Below are positions 26,756 to 39,829 of a stretch of 64,000 bases of DNA, in pieces. The position numbers and the translations under genes were made by a program. A model generated the notes under the pieces. The model made no database searches. It saw only the letters and a program-made list of their open reading frames with translations, and was not told where the DNA came from. How positions within the stretch are numbered: position 1 is the stretch's first letter; every line of letters begins with the position of its first letter. The stretch is from Zeus faber (lineage: Eukaryota; Chordata; Actinopteri; Zeiformes; Zeidae): positions 33,241,293-33,305,292 of the forward strand of contig OY482854.1 of the NCBI GenBank assembly GCA_960531495.1, written 5' to 3'.

Positions 26756-29052
26756 CGCCTGCCAAGATGAGCCCAGCAGGCAGCTTGACTGCCTCTGAAT
26801 TCCTTTAATCACAATGTCAACATTAACTCTGCACAATGGAGGAGGAAGGAAACAAAGGAAACAAAGATAATATTCATGATCTGGCTTCGCTGGAAAACAA
26901 ATATTTGTAATAATTTATGGGCTGTTCTGGCAGGTTAAATTTGAATAAATCAATGCCAGTGGAAAGAGAGTGCAGGGGCGAGTTGCATATCAGAAATATA
27001 ATCAGTTTAGTTGGCAACTTTTATTCGGTCCTCACTGTAAAACCACATTTCTATCAGACCTGTTCTACAGGAGTCGCCGAGCGCTGCTTCCTGCTTTACC
27101 CTGTTGGCTTCTCGCCTCATGTCCTGTCTGTGTGAAATGGCCATTTCTTTCCTAACGTGATAGGCAGAAGATGTCCAGTCCAGTAACTTTCTGTCTCACA
27201 CCCCTGAAGACCTGTGGAGAGGGAGACGGTGTGATGAAGCAGGCAGTCAACGCCTTTTCCCAATAGAATGAATCCATCAAACAGCTGCACCTTGGGCAAA
27301 ATAAACATTTCTTTTCACTTCGCCCTTCAGGGCTTCTGTTCTTCTGGGCTTCCACCAAAGTATTATCAAGCATAGAACAACTCTGCGAAATCTCTATACG
27401 TGGAAAATCTTTTTCTGTGGGGTTAGGGTCAAGCCATTTGCTATAATGACAATAAAAAATGCCTTTGGAGTTTGTGAAATCCAAAATGATTGTTGTGCAG
27501 TCGGTGCGATTGGTGTTGAACCTGCTGCTAATAAAACATCTGCATGTTTATTGTTCCTGAAAACACACTTTGACAAACGTTCTGACGGAGTTTCCTGAGG
27601 ATACTTAAAGATTCCAATGTTCCAGCGACTCACGTCCTGTCGATGCGCTTGTTCTGCTGCAGCAGGACGCTGACGATGTTTAATTCATCAGCCGAGAGGA
27701 GACGCTCACCATGTCCGATGCCACGACCCTCAAACCCCTTTTGAGGAAACATGAATGTTTGGGGTCGTTCTATTTTCCAGGAATTTTAAACAATGAATTT
27801 CAATTTGTTTTGCTAAATGGAGACAAGTGTTTTGAAGCCTGATCCGTCAAGTGCTCTGCAATTCAAAGGCGCGGCGAGGCAGGAGAACTGCGGCTTGATC
27901 CAATTCATCAGCTGATTTGACAAGTTTATTTCAGGAGAAATGAGGAATGAAGCCTTTTCAGTTTGAGCTTCTTGAAGTGTGGAAACAGAAGCAGGAAAAG
28001 CAGTGTTTCACATTTGTTACAAGCCCAGCTTTCCTCGCATTCTTCAACGTCTCGCACATCTGGGAGTTCACACGACCCGATGCTTCTCGCGCAGAGGCGG
28101 TCGGACGTGGCGGCGAACGATGACGCGTTGTTGTTAACGTTCCTGAACGTGTGAGAAGGCTGTGGAATCCGTCTGGGACCAGGTGCGGAAATAATGATCG
28201 TAAAGCTCCGAGTCTCGCTGAGAAAACATCAGCTTTCCTGCTGCTTCCACCTGTTTGCATGACACCGCGTGAGGGTGGAGCGCTGCAGGTCCACATGCAC
28301 AAAAACTTGCTTTTATTCCAACCAGATCGGAGAGCGTGGTGAGGGATCGAACCGGATAATGAGCAAAGTTGACAAAAGGCAGTGGAGGGAGCTTCAGACT
28401 CGTCGTGCTTGTGTTTTCATTGTCTTCAAGGCGTCGGGACGTCACCTGCGTCTGCCTTTTCAGGACCATGTGTAAGCACTGACTGGACGGGAACACAAGC
28501 AAACGGTTCGATGTCCACCTGCAGCGCTCGCAGCTTGAGAGATGAGTCTGAAAATGACGTCATGGATTTAGCCAAACTTCATCGTCACCGTTGAAATAGA
28601 AAAACAAATGAAGACGTTCCTCCAAAGAGTCCATCAACAGCAAATGTAGAGGATTAAACAAACACAGCAAAGAATGTTCATTTGAATACAACACACACAA
28701 CAAAAACACAAACACACTGCGCCCTCAACAGTTTGTGTATCTTGCCATGAAACAGCCCGGGGCAGATGTGGGTTTCTCTTAGAAACCTCCACTTGAATTG
28801 AATTGTGACTGTTTGGTGTGGAGCTCAGCTCTTCCATCCGCTTCCATTATCAACAGGTTCTCCTCCTTAATAACGCGTGGCTACTCGTTCATTACCGGGA
28901 AAATTCTCCAGCCCTTATTTTCACAGCTGACTGAGCTTGTCATGGCGACACTTTTCACTTCATTTGGTCTACTCAATACACCGTCCTCCCTCCTCCACTT
29001 TGCACCGCCCTCCAGCCGGTCCAGAACAGCAGCTCTCACACAAGATGGATCA
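26756..29052. other. Intergenic, no gene recognised
   Basis: About 2.3 kb of unique sequence. None of the open frames (for example 27958-28302 or 28134-28502, minus strand) carries a known domain. Confidence 0.55.
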
Positions 29053-29053
29053 G

Positions 29054-29091
<38 letters not shown>

Positions 29092-29285
29092 GAGACAGAC
29101 CGACAGACCGACAGAGAGACAGAGAGACAGACAGACAAACAGAGAGACAGCCAGACAGACAAACAGACAGAGAGAGACAGACAGACAGAGAGACAGACCC
29201 ACAGACAGAGAGACAGGCAGAGAGACAGACAGATAGACAGACAGGCAGGCAGAGAGACAGACAGAGAGACAGACAGACAGGCAGA
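29053..29285. repeat. (GACA)n tetranucleotide tract
   Basis: About 230 bp of GACA units with GAGA, GACC and GGCA variants. Confidence 0.95.
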
Positions 29286-29571
29286 GAATCAGCTCATGTG
29301 TCCTGGGCGTAGCTGCTGAGTATCTGGCTTCATGGAGTCACTTGTTCCGTTGAAAAGCCTCAAGACACTGAACCTGGAGCTGCACATCAGCTGCATCAGA
29401 CATGAAGTATTTCCATAGTTTTAATAGTATTATATAATATATTCCAATCCTTCCATGTCACATCTGCTGCTTTTCTTAAACTGAGAAATTGGATCATATG
29501 TCAATAATAACAAAAAACGCCAAACCGAATACTAGAAATGTGACGGAGTAAGAAAATAGAAAATAATAATG

Positions 29572-29935
29572 AATTGTATTTTTATAGCACCTTGTTTGAT
29601 GGAACGCAGCTCAAAGTGCTTCACATAAAAACTGGATGAAGGGAAAACAAACAAATGCAAAGTGGATAACAGTTTTAAAAACATAAAAGTGCTTTTCAGT
29701 AGACGACAGCGCACATCACTTAAAAGACTTAAGGAGGTTTAAAAGAGACACGATAATGCAAATAAAATTATACAAAATAAATGAAAGGTAAGAAACAAGA
29801 ATTAAAAGTTCTCCATATGATATAAATTCAAATATGTTTCCAGCTGTTGTTTAAAATCCTCCGCTGGGCGTCGCTCACATTGTTGTTCCACGGTTTGGGG
29901 GCAGAGTTGAAATATTCAAAAGACCCAAACAAAGC
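29572..29935. repeat. Probable dispersed repeat
   Basis: It starts TTGTATTTTTATAGCACCTT, runs through CTCAAAGTGCTTCAC and ends near GTTGTTCCACGGTTTGGGGG. I recall this combination as a widespread interspersed repeat of fish genomes. The class is not assigned. Confidence 0.4.
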
Positions 29936-30608
29936 GTTTGAAGAAATGTTCCTCATTTCCTCAGCGGCGTGTTGAGCATGGCTTCAACACCATGACATCC
30001 CGTCCAGGGGCTCCGGCGCGGACGCCCCGGTCGAGCAGAAGGCCCCGCCTCGGGCCCCGGGGCCGCACGGCGGGGGGCTCCACACTTGATTCTGATTGCA
30101 CTGATCAAAAGAGCGTCGCTATATTCCCGAGGAGCGGCGCACATCAAAGAGGGCCGTGCTAATCCCTCTGGATTATTTCATTAAGGACTCAGCGGAAGCA
30201 GAGAGCAAACAGAACCTTGTCACATCGCCGGACGCAGGTGCTGCCTCAAAGCCTCGTCTTAACTTTCACTTCCAAACGGAAATCAATGGCAGCATCACGT
30301 CAAAGTTGGACTGAAAACACCGCTCGTCCTGACCTCACCGTGGTGATTTTACTGTATATAAAAGGCAGTTAAAGCCTTTTGGCAAACACCGACTCGTCCA
30401 ATTTGCTGGGGTTCACTGCTCAGGGTGGTCCGTGCTCAGAGCTGTCAGTCCAGGAGGCTTTCTGCCGCCTGATTGGTTCAGGATGAGGAAACATTTTGGA
30501 AAACAGGAAACATCAAAACAGGCTGCGACCACATCTCCTACAGCAAGTAGAGGAGTTATTAAGGTCTAATCTGCTCTGAGGTCAGCCCTAATAACACCAC
30601 TACTGTGA
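29936..30608. other. Intergenic with a short GC-rich island
   Basis: No gene seen. Bases at about 30000-30080 are very GC-rich (CCCCGGTCGAGC to GGCCGCACGGCGGGG) against an AT-leaning background. No start, splice site or promoter element could be tied to it. Confidence 0.45.
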
Positions 30609-31186
<578 letters not shown>

Positions 31187-31188
<2 letters not shown>

Positions 31189-32784
31189 AGGCTTCCAATC
31201 AGTTTTAACCACAGTTCCGCCCTCAGAGATGGAACTCCTTCCAACATCTCATCTAAACATCTGATTCAACGCTTATGAATCAGCTTTAGAGTTTTGCGAA
31301 GCAGCCAAAGAGAAAAAAGCAGATCGTCCTTGGAGCAGGAAACGTCTCCCAGCGCAGACGCAGCTTTTCAACCTCTCATTAGCAAAACTTGAAGAGATTC
31401 TATTTTTCTGTTTATATTCTCGTGATTTCTTTTTGATTGAGCAGATCGTTGGATCTATTTATCAGATTTCCTCTAAATGTCCAAATGAGGGAAGCGAAGA
31501 CGCCGACTCGACCCGATCGATGGGTTCCACCCTCGCTACGCCCGTGTGGTCACATGGATAACGCACACGGTCGTCACTGGTGTTCTGCTGGTGTTCTGAA
31601 ATATGAAGTTGGAGTCCAACACTGGGAGTCTTTGCAGTAAACGGTGTAAATGCTGGAACTGTGCATGGGATGATTTCCCACAGCCTCATTATTCCCAGTA
31701 ATCTGAGTGTCAGGTGTCTTCCTCCACCTTGATGAGGAAGGAGAAAGAAGGATGGTGCTGGTCTCCTTCATGGCTGGTTCTGGGATAACTCCCTTCTCAA
31801 GAGTCCTGGTGGGACACGCTGTGGATTGGGGCTAAGCCAACAACAGCTTGGGGCACAGGCTGATGGATGGTTCCAGAAGTTCGAGATGTTTGCTGTGCTC
31901 CCAAAACTCCACCCGTCCAGGAGCTGGTAGCCAGCTGGCTAACGAGTAGACCTTTAATATTAGGAAACTTACACTAAATAATGACATTTCCATTTCCATT
32001 CAGTCCTTTGTCAGAGTCACGCAGGGAGCGCGTTGGAAAGACCAGGTTGAAACACTCAGATCGGGGAAGGAGAGAAGGATGTAGAGGAGGTGGAGAGCTC
32101 AGCGGAGGATGAGTCCAGGTGAAGATGGAGGGATTCAACATGGTGGCGCCAGGGATGGGAAGATTGTGGACTATGATAAGCTGTTTTGTCCTCATAGTGA
32201 TGGTGTTGCTAGGTGACCTGCAGAGGCGGAGGAACGAAGTGATGAATGTGGAGTTTGGAACCTGGTCAATGATTGTGGATGCAGAGGGGTGGAGCCAATG
32301 AGCACCTGGTGGAGCCTGCACTGAAATACAATCATATTACTTTTCATCAAGTGATTTTGAAACAACCTGTTTAACCTTTGGAAAAATGACATGTGAAGTG
32401 TCACCGAAGTGATGCACACGGCGTGTTGTGAAGCGGAAGTTCAATGTGCTCAGTGATTCCCAGTTTCAAAATCTTTTTCTAAAACTCAGCAGAGTGCACT
32501 CGTTTCCAGAACTTCATCTCATTCTAAGTAAATGTAAAATAAACAGTGCGAGTTGAAAGAACACGGCACCCGGCTTCCCTCCGCTGCCCCAGGGCGCAGC
32601 TCTGCTTCTCCCAGCAGAGTCATTACGTTCCCAATATTGTTGAGATGAAAATCTGTGATTCTCCAGGAACAAATGTAGCTGTTCTTAAAGTGGCTGATAA
32701 AATGAGAATCTGCCTGATTTCCAATCTGATTAGAAAACTACCGACCCTTTTGAAGTTTGCGACAATGAGGAATTAATTAGCGAG
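31187..32784. other. Intergenic, possible conserved non-coding DNA at 32600-32780
   Basis: No gene recognised. The last 180 bp before the hAT element reads as unique sequence with GGAATTAATTAG at its end. This is the target site into which the hAT element went. Confidence 0.45.
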
Positions 32785-33873
32785 CGCGCACCCAGGCCCG
32801 GCCCCAGCCATGTTGGCGCTCTAGACAACACATCATTTTGCCGCCCTATCTACTTATGGAGTCACACACGCGCAGACACAGACCATTTCAGTACATGTTA
32901 CGAAATGACAGCAAGACGGTTCTGCCAGTAGTGTAACACACCCATTTTACACAAAATATAGAAAGTAGTCGGCTCTGGTGAAGCAAGTGAACGATAATCA
33001 CAAACCATATCCCAAGCATACAACTGCGGGCTGAAAGCGGCTATCAAGATTTTTAAAGCTTAAAACACAAAGCCTGGAGGCCTTAAAACCATCACATCAG
33101 CAAGCTCAGTTTCAAATAGAAATACGAGAATCCTACCTTTCTATAGGTTGGCCCGTCTGGCTTTCTTGGATGCAAAGGCCTTCGAGACATCAGAGAGGTT
33201 GAGGTTTTGGGTCAACTCCAAATAATGGCACATTTAGTCTTTCTTGTGTCATTGTGCTCTGTGGGTAGTTTCTGATTCATTTTAATTTGGAGAAGCTGTG
33301 CTTTCCAGCAGCTACAGTCACCGGAAGGGTGAGGAGCAGCGGCATCGGGGTGGGCATTGGGAGCTTCAGTCTAAAATGGCCTGGCCAGGCGGGCCCTGAG
33401 CCCCGATCGCTCCGTCTCTGACAGTAGCGACTGTGCCCACGGCACGCCAGCGATGGGGCACCTGTGATTGCCACGCAAAACTGTGTTTTTATTGTTGGAT
33501 GTAGGTTATTTTATTTTACTCGGTTTCCTTAGGGAACGAAACAAGCACCGTGTGTAATGGGGACATTCTCCGTCACTCTCTTACCTTCTTCTTTCTGCTG
33601 TTTACGCTGGAAAAGATGCCTCCATGTCCAACCCTTCAGCCAGCTCTCTGGCACTACACAGCCCTCTCTGAAAGGAGCCATCCATGCGGTAGTCCAGAAG
33701 GAGCGGTTTGGTTGCGCTCAGCTGTGTCACTGCAAATCAAGGCTTACAGCCTGTAGTTTTTTTGCTGCTGATGTTAATCTCAAAGAGAATGTCATACCAG
33801 ACATCGAGGGAGCACATGAACGTCTAGGTCTTAATTTTTGTGGCAATGTCATAAGTCCCAGTACAGCTAGCGT

Positions 33874-34471
33874 GGTACGTTGGCACAGTGCATTGCAGTG
33901 CACTGGTGCCTCACAGCAAGAAGGTCCTGGGTTCGATTCCCACCTGGGGCGCTGTTGTCACCGTGCTCCGGTGGGTTGTCTCCCAATTAGGAGCCTTTCT
34001 GTGTGGAGTTTGCATGTTCTCACATGGGGTTTCCTTCAAGATTCAAGAGGTTTATTCGTCACGTACATATATGCAGTAAAATGTTAATGCAACGCACCCG
34101 GTGATTACACACAATATGTCCTAGGCTGAACACAGTAGCTACCTAAGAACATTTCTTTCTACTAGACCAACTAACTGATTCCTAATACAGTGAGTCAAAT
34201 ACTTATAGAATAGATAAAGGCAATAGGCTTACCACCTACCATCAGTAAGGACCCCCACCCAAAACATGCACACATCATTGTCTGACCAGCGATGGACACT
34301 CGGTACCAGGTCCCCAGGCGTCGACTAACGCTGCCCCCTGCTCCTGGCTGCCCCCCCAGAGGAAGGACAAGCCAGGATGGTTAAATGCAGAGAAACCATT
34401 TCACCAGCACCACCCAAAGCACGTTCATGTGTGTGTGCGGTGTGTTGCGTGACAATTAAAGATTCTTCTCT
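33874..34471 (+). mobile_element. tRNA-headed SINE, copy 1, inserted in the hAT transposase
   Basis: The head reads TTGGCACAGTGCATTGCAGT, CCTCACAGCAAGAAGGTCCT and GGGTTCGATTCCCACC, the last fitting RNA polymerase III box B. The middle has CTGTGTGGAGTTTGCATGTT. The tail has CTGACCAGCGATGGACACTC and ends GTGACAATTAAAGATTCTT. AGCTAGCGT and AACTAGTGT flank it, a 7/9 match for a target duplication. Transposase homology resumes on both sides. The full-length form is the copy at 52614-53022; this one is longer because of an internal insertion. Confidence 0.8.
34038..34236. mobile_element. Retroposon fragment nested inside the SINE
   Basis: Compared with the uninterrupted copy at 52614-53022, this SINE is split between GGGGTTTCC and GCACACATCATTG by about 200 bp. 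The insert starts TTCAAGATTCAAGAGGTTTA then TTCGTCACGTAC, which resembles the 3' tail of another fish retroposon in reverse order. Boundaries are approximate, and no target duplication was identified. Confidence 0.6.
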
Positions 34472-36089
34472 AACTAGTGTCACTTGCTATTGACAAGAGG
34501 GCGTCATATATTTTTCAGAGTGGAAAACGAACAGGTTTAACAGCCTCAACTCTACTTTCCCATCTTGTGTCAGAGGTTTCACTGCGAGTCCTCCTTGTTT
34601 TGTGTGCTCTTCCCCCCCTTCCCAGTGCGAAGGGGGGGAAGAAAATAAATTGTAAACCTCTTGGATTGTGCCAAAGAAGTCTACTGCCTGGAGACAACAC
34701 GATCATTAACCAGATTGAGAGAGTGAGCGCTGCATGGAACAAAGAATGCCCTTGGATTAAAGTCACAAACTCTTTTCTGTGCACCATTATGTTCCGCCTC
34801 ATGTTGGAGCCATTATCATAGCCCGCTCATGTTCCCAATATCAAGGACCTGCTCCTCTAGTTTCCCACGTCTTTCATACCAGCCCTAGTGGTATCTGTCA
34901 ATTCAATCAATTCCAAGAAGTGCTCCTGAACCTGTACGATACAGTCTTTAACTGTAACAAAGCACACTATCATTGTCATCCGTTTAGTTTTGTTCAAATC
35001 AGTCTAAAATGGTGGAAAAAAAGCTTGAAGCAAAAAGAGAATTTGGCGCTAGATATCAGATGCAATCATTGCAATTATTTTGTTTTGTATATATTTTCCT
35101 AAATAACGGACATGCGCTTCATGAGAAGTTATTCTTTTGATATGCTCTGCCATTACGCCATCAAAAACGATAATCATCTCCACAAGTTTTAGGAAGTTGC
35201 CATTGTTGTCCCCGAACAACTTCTCACTACTTCCACGAAATTCCTTGTTTTGCGTTGCCATGACTCTAACAACGCTAATCAGACATTGCAGCACTTGCTG
35301 CCAATGTATAGAGTCCGCCTCTATTGTCCGCTGGTGTTCCACATCCACAGTTATTTGAGAGGCCAACCTGATGTACAATTCTTTCCATTTGTGGGAGCAT
35401 TCCACATGATCACTTGCCTTTTCGTGGGTGCTTAATATGCAGGATATGTTCTTCCAATCTTCAAAACCTTCTCTTGCAGCAAAAACAAAAAAATCAGCAT
35501 CCTGGACCTCTAAATAAACTAGCCAAGGTCTCTCAAGTTTCTTCTCCCCATTTGCCGTACTGTAATAACTGGTCCAAAATTTCCTGTCAGCTCTGTCTCA
35601 TGGACAATCAACAGTTTTGACTCGTTGTGGTCCCGTCTGTACTAGTGTCCTGTAATGCTTGTGTCAATATCGGTGGCCATCAACCTGGGTCGAGCATCCG
35701 TTTTTCACCATGCAATGAGTGTAGCAGGTTGTGCCACATTACAGTTTGTCGAGGTAAGCTAGCCTCCGGCTCGGCCCCGGATGGGGACCCCCACCTTTTT
35801 TTAGTTTTTTACCCCGTGCAGGCAGCACGCTGGACATACAACCCAGAGTATTTGTTCCATTGCATCCAGGACAGAGTTAGTTGCAAGTGAAGTTGAGCTT
35901 GTCAACCTGCAATGAAACTCTTTATTCATCTTTGATCATCAACAACTGCTGCAATAACTCTGTCCTGTGACGAGCTGTGGGGCGAGCAGAGCACACAACC
36001 ACCAGCAACCCCCTCTTTGGAGAACCATCTTACCATGTTTTGGTCTTTAAACTAATCATCATTACTACTCCAAAAGGGAGAATCACCAC

Positions 36090-37330
36090 AGGTGAGACAA
36101 ATAAACATAGAAACAAACAACAACATGTACATGGAAAAACATCAACATGGAAACAAACAGAACATGTACATGGAAAAAACATAAACATAGAACCAAACAA
36201 AAACATAGAAACAAACAGAACATGTACATGGAAAAAACATAAACATAGAACCAAACAAAAACATAGAAACAAACAGCAACATGTACATGGAAAAACAAAT
36301 ACATACAGTAGAAACAAACAACAATGTGTACATGGAAAATCATAAACATAGAAACAAACAACATGTTCATGGAAAAACAAACAGAAACAAAAAACAACAT
36401 TTACATGGAAAAACATGAACATAGAACCAAACAACATGTACATGGAAAAACAAACATAGAACCAAACAACAACATGTTCATGGAAAAACATAAACATAGA
36501 AACAAACAACAACATGTACATGGAAAAATATAAACATAGAAACAAACAACAACATTTACATGGAAAAACATCAACATAGAAACAAACAGAACATGTACAT
36601 GGAAAAACATAAACATAGAAACAAACAACAACATGTACATGGAAAAACATCAACATTGAAACAAACAGAACATGTACATGGAAAAACATCAACATAGAAA
36701 CAAACAGAACATGTACATGGAAAAACATGAACATAGAAACAAACAGAACACGTACATGGAAAAACATCAACATAGAAACAAACAGAACATGTACATGGAA
36801 AAACATGAACATAGAACCAAACAACATGTACATGGAAAAACAAACATAGAACCAAACAACATGTACATGGAAAAACAAACATAGAACCAAACGACAACAT
36901 GTTCATGGAAAAATATAAACATAGAAACAAACAACATGTACATGGAAAAACATAAACATAGAACCAAACAAAAACATAGAAACAAACAGCAACATGTACA
37001 TGGAAAAACAAATACATACAGTAGAAACAAACAACAATGTGTACATGGAAAATCATAAACATAGAAACAAACAACATGTTCATGGAAAAACAAACAGAAA
37101 CAAACAACAACATTTACATGGAAAAACATGAACATAGAACCAAACGACAACATGTTCATGGAAAAATATAAACATAGAAACAAACAACAACATGTACATG
37201 GAAAAACATAAACATAGAAACAAACAGAACATTTACAAACAACAACATGAACACGGAAAAACATAAAAATAGAATCAAACAACAATATGTTCATGGAAAA
37301 AACATAAACATCAGACGACAACATGTATCG
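36090..37330. repeat. AT-rich minisatellite, about 40-bp unit, with higher-order copy
   Basis: Units read ACAACATGTACATGGAAAAA then CATAAACATAGAAACAAAC, for about 1.2 kb inside the hAT element. A stretch of about 192 bp at 36241-36432 recurs at 36954-37145 with one mismatch seen. On the minus strand it opens several frames of methionine/phenylalanine/cysteine repeats (up to 286 codons), which are artefacts. Confidence 0.93.
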
Positions 37331-37446
37331 ACCAAACAGAGTTAATTAAGTCCAGGAAAACGGGAACTACAACTGGTCACGTGGCCTCTTCCTGTCAGAG
37401 TTATGGCAGCAAATGAGGGAGAAAAGGAGAAGAATGCAACCAGGAG

Positions 37447-37511
37447 GGTGTGTGTCTTTGTGTGTCTTTGTGTGTCTTTGTGTGTCTTTGTGTGTGTGTG
37501 TGTGTGTGTGT

Positions 37512-37594
<83 letters not shown>

Positions 37595-37613
37595 TGTGTG
37601 TGTGTGTGTCTGT

Positions 37614-37661
<48 letters not shown>

Positions 37662-37691
37662 GTGTGTGTGTGTGTCTGTGTGTGTGTGTGT

Positions 37692-37768
<77 letters not shown>

Positions 37769-37771
37769 TGT

Positions 37772-37807
<36 letters not shown>
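37447..37807. repeat. (TG)n with TGTCTTTG and TGTCTG interruptions
   Basis: About 360 bp of TG. The 5' part is TGTGTGTCTTTG units. It lies within the proposed hAT element near its right end. Confidence 0.96.
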
Positions 37808-37809
<2 letters not shown>

Positions 37810-38112
37810 CAATATCAACTGTCATTTGATTGATACACCAGTTAAGATTGGCTGGTTCATATAAAAACATTGTGTGTGTGTAACATAATGTGTGCGTGTG
37901 CATTTTTGCGTTTGTTTTATTAACTGGAGCAATGTGCAGGCGCTGCTGTTGCAGGAATTGGGGGACAACACAAATCGAAAGAAGCAGTTCTAAAATTCCG
38001 CTTCAGCAAAACAAAATAAAAATTGCGTCAGGGTGCAATTTGCACCCCTGTCAAAGTGGTGCTCCAGGCAGCCGTCTAGTTGGCCCATATGGACCAGCCG
38101 GCCCCGCGCACA

Positions 38113-39380
38113 CCCGTGAGCTTCTTTTGTTCCCGGAAAAGCGGCCGTTTCCCTCGTTATAACTGAACTCTGTGATTAATTAGCTTCAGCACAGACACAA
38201 ATCCAAGAATCCTCCAGAAAGACTTCCAGCTTGTTAGCACAAGCTGCCAACTGCTGTTAATGTTTCCACCTGTTTGCATCGCCCTCCTCTCTTTCATCTG
38301 CACCTTGTTCATCATGGCGTCCCACTCCAGCGCCGACCCGCTTTCTCTTTCCGCCCCCTCTGCCCACTGAGTAATGAGCTATTTTGGCTACCAGGCCCCC
38401 AAAACAACAGCTGGGGTTTGAGTACGATGATATGGATTGGATTATTTCTGCAATACTTTTACACACCTGGAGTACTCAATATGCTGCTCATCACAATGCA
38501 GATGTATGTTCTCCACCGTTCTTGTGTGGAATGTTTTCTGTTTCACGGGTTCCTGGAAGTCGGACGCTGTTCTACCCAAAAGTTCACGGAAGGAGCTCCA
38601 TCACAGCAGGAAGCAGCAAAAGTCAATAATCACAGATGACAGAATGCAGAACTACAAGAACTACGAGTGTGATGCTGTCGGACTGCGACGAGGCGTTCGA
38701 GTGTTTGGTTACATAAACAAACATGGCGTCCGTCTGAACGCAAGACTTTTAAATACGAGGGCCAATGCCGTCCCTCAACTCCCCGGTGATTAGTAGAGCT
38801 TTGGGAGGCAGTAGCTCAGGAGGTAGAGCAGGTTTGGTATTGGTAAGGTTGGCGGTTCGAGGAACCCTGTGGCGCCACCTTTTCACTCCATTGAAAACGA
38901 GATTCAACAACTTCTTCTTCGCCGCTGCCTCGACTCCATGTTGGTTTTTGCTCTTCTGTTCTCGCAGAGCTTGAAACGCTCAGCTGTGATCGCTGTGAAT
39001 CCTATCAACACAAGCTCTTCTTTTCTGATTGGGTTTTGGAAAATTGTTTCAGACTTGATGCAAAATGAACTTTCAGCTCATAACGATCTGGGTGACTGCA
39101 AATAAGTTCTTCATAAATACATGTAATAACATGATATAAACGACGTAAAACATCCCATGAGTCAGCGTGTGGGGCCCAAAGGAATTCTCAGGAAGCACAA
39201 CTTTGGGCCGTAAGCCATTCGTTGGTCTTCCCTGGTGTTGGTTCAACATCTCCAACATGTCAACAGGGAGGTCGGAGGTCACACAGACAAACCTGTAATT
39301 ACCTTTCAGGATAATACTGTTGGCCAACCAAAACATGAACCTGCCAATTTTCCACCACCCCCCACTCACCCTATATTCTG

Positions 39381-39381
<1 letters not shown>
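38113..39381. other. Intergenic with a SINE fragment
   Basis: No gene recognised. The sequence just after the hAT right end resumes as unique DNA, including GTGATTAATTAGCTTCAGC. An open frame at 38274-38639 has no known domain. A tRNA-derived fragment at 38803-38870 is listed separately. Confidence 0.5.
38803..38870 (+). mobile_element. tRNA-derived SINE fragment
   Basis: TAGCTCAGGAGG matches RNA polymerase III box A, and GGTTCGA follows 42 bases later at a box B distance. Between them is AGAGCAGGTTTGGTATTGG. The 3' side after box B does not pair with the start, so this is not an intact tRNA. It reads like the head of a tRNA-derived SINE distinct from the 33.9-kb family. Confidence 0.55.
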
Positions 39382-39431
<50 letters not shown>

Positions 39432-39458
39432 ACACACACACACACAAAGACACACAAA

Positions 39459-39510
<52 letters not shown>

Positions 39511-39536
39511 CACACACACACACACATACATACACA

Positions 39537-39570
<34 letters not shown>

Positions 39571-39580
39571 GACACACAAA

Positions 39581-39624
<44 letters not shown>

Positions 39625-39687
39625 CACACACACACATACATACACACACACATACACACACACACACACACACAAAGACACACAAAG

Positions 39688-39718
<31 letters not shown>

Positions 39719-39829
39719 TACACACACACATACACACACACACACACAAAGACACACAAAGACACACACACACACACACACACAAAAAGACACACACACA
39801 CAAACACACACACACACACACACACACGC
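39382..39829. repeat. (CA)n with AAAGACACAC interruptions
   Basis: About 450 bp of CA broken by paired AAAGACACACAAAGAC and by CATACATAC. It has the opposite sense to the TG tract at 37447-37807 and shares the same style of interruption. Confidence 0.96.

Larger units (their letters stand above)
33141..35710 (-). pseudogene. Decayed hAT transposase of ZMYM1-like type
   Basis: Reading the minus strand from 35.7 kb downwards, pieces of one protein appear in order. First is RKFWTSYYSTANGEKKLERP with DADFFVFAAREGFEDWKNIS, the TTF-type finger region (about 35597-35450). FRGSSEKLFGDNNGNFLKLV follows (DUF4371 type, about 35225). Next come YDNGSNM, an RNase-H-core motif (34800-34820), then SDTRWESRVEAVKPVRF (about 34520-34570). 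Past the nested SINE come FMCSLDVWYDILFEIN (about 33790-33840), LLLTLPVTVAAGKHSFSKLK (the hAT dimerisation motif, 33277-33336) and SKAFASKKARRANL with a stop at 33141. Frameshifts and stops lie between the pieces, so it is not functional. An N-terminal remnant may reach about 35710. It is the element's own transposase, not a host ZMYM gene. Confidence 0.85.
32785..38112 (-). mobile_element. ZMYM1-like hAT transposon relic, about 5.3 kb
   Basis: The left end is CAGGCCCGGCCCCAGCCATG (from 32793). The right end, read inward, is GGGCCGGCTGGTCCATATGG (up to 38104). Both resemble the CAGGGCCGGC-type termini I recall for this hAT group. They are flanked by CGCGCACC on the left and CGCGCACA on the right, a 7/8 match for the 8-bp target duplication hAT elements make. 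The interior carries a decayed minus-strand transposase, a nested SINE, a 39-40-bp minisatellite and a TG tract. Homology is certain; the exact ends are inferred. Confidence 0.7.

Noticed and set aside
34477..35607. Host ZMYM1-like gene
   Set aside because: The frame is broken several times, the segment lies inside terminal repeats with near-matching target duplications, and a SINE interrupts it. It is a transposon relic.
36030..37324. Minus-strand open frames up to 286 codons rich in phenylalanine, methionine and cysteine
   Set aside because: They follow the 40-bp minisatellite unit and repeat the same short peptides in several overlapping frames, with no start or splice context.
38803..38870. 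Possible tRNA gene
   Set aside because: Boxes A and B are present, but the acceptor stem does not pair and no anticodon arm of normal form is seen. A SINE head fits better.
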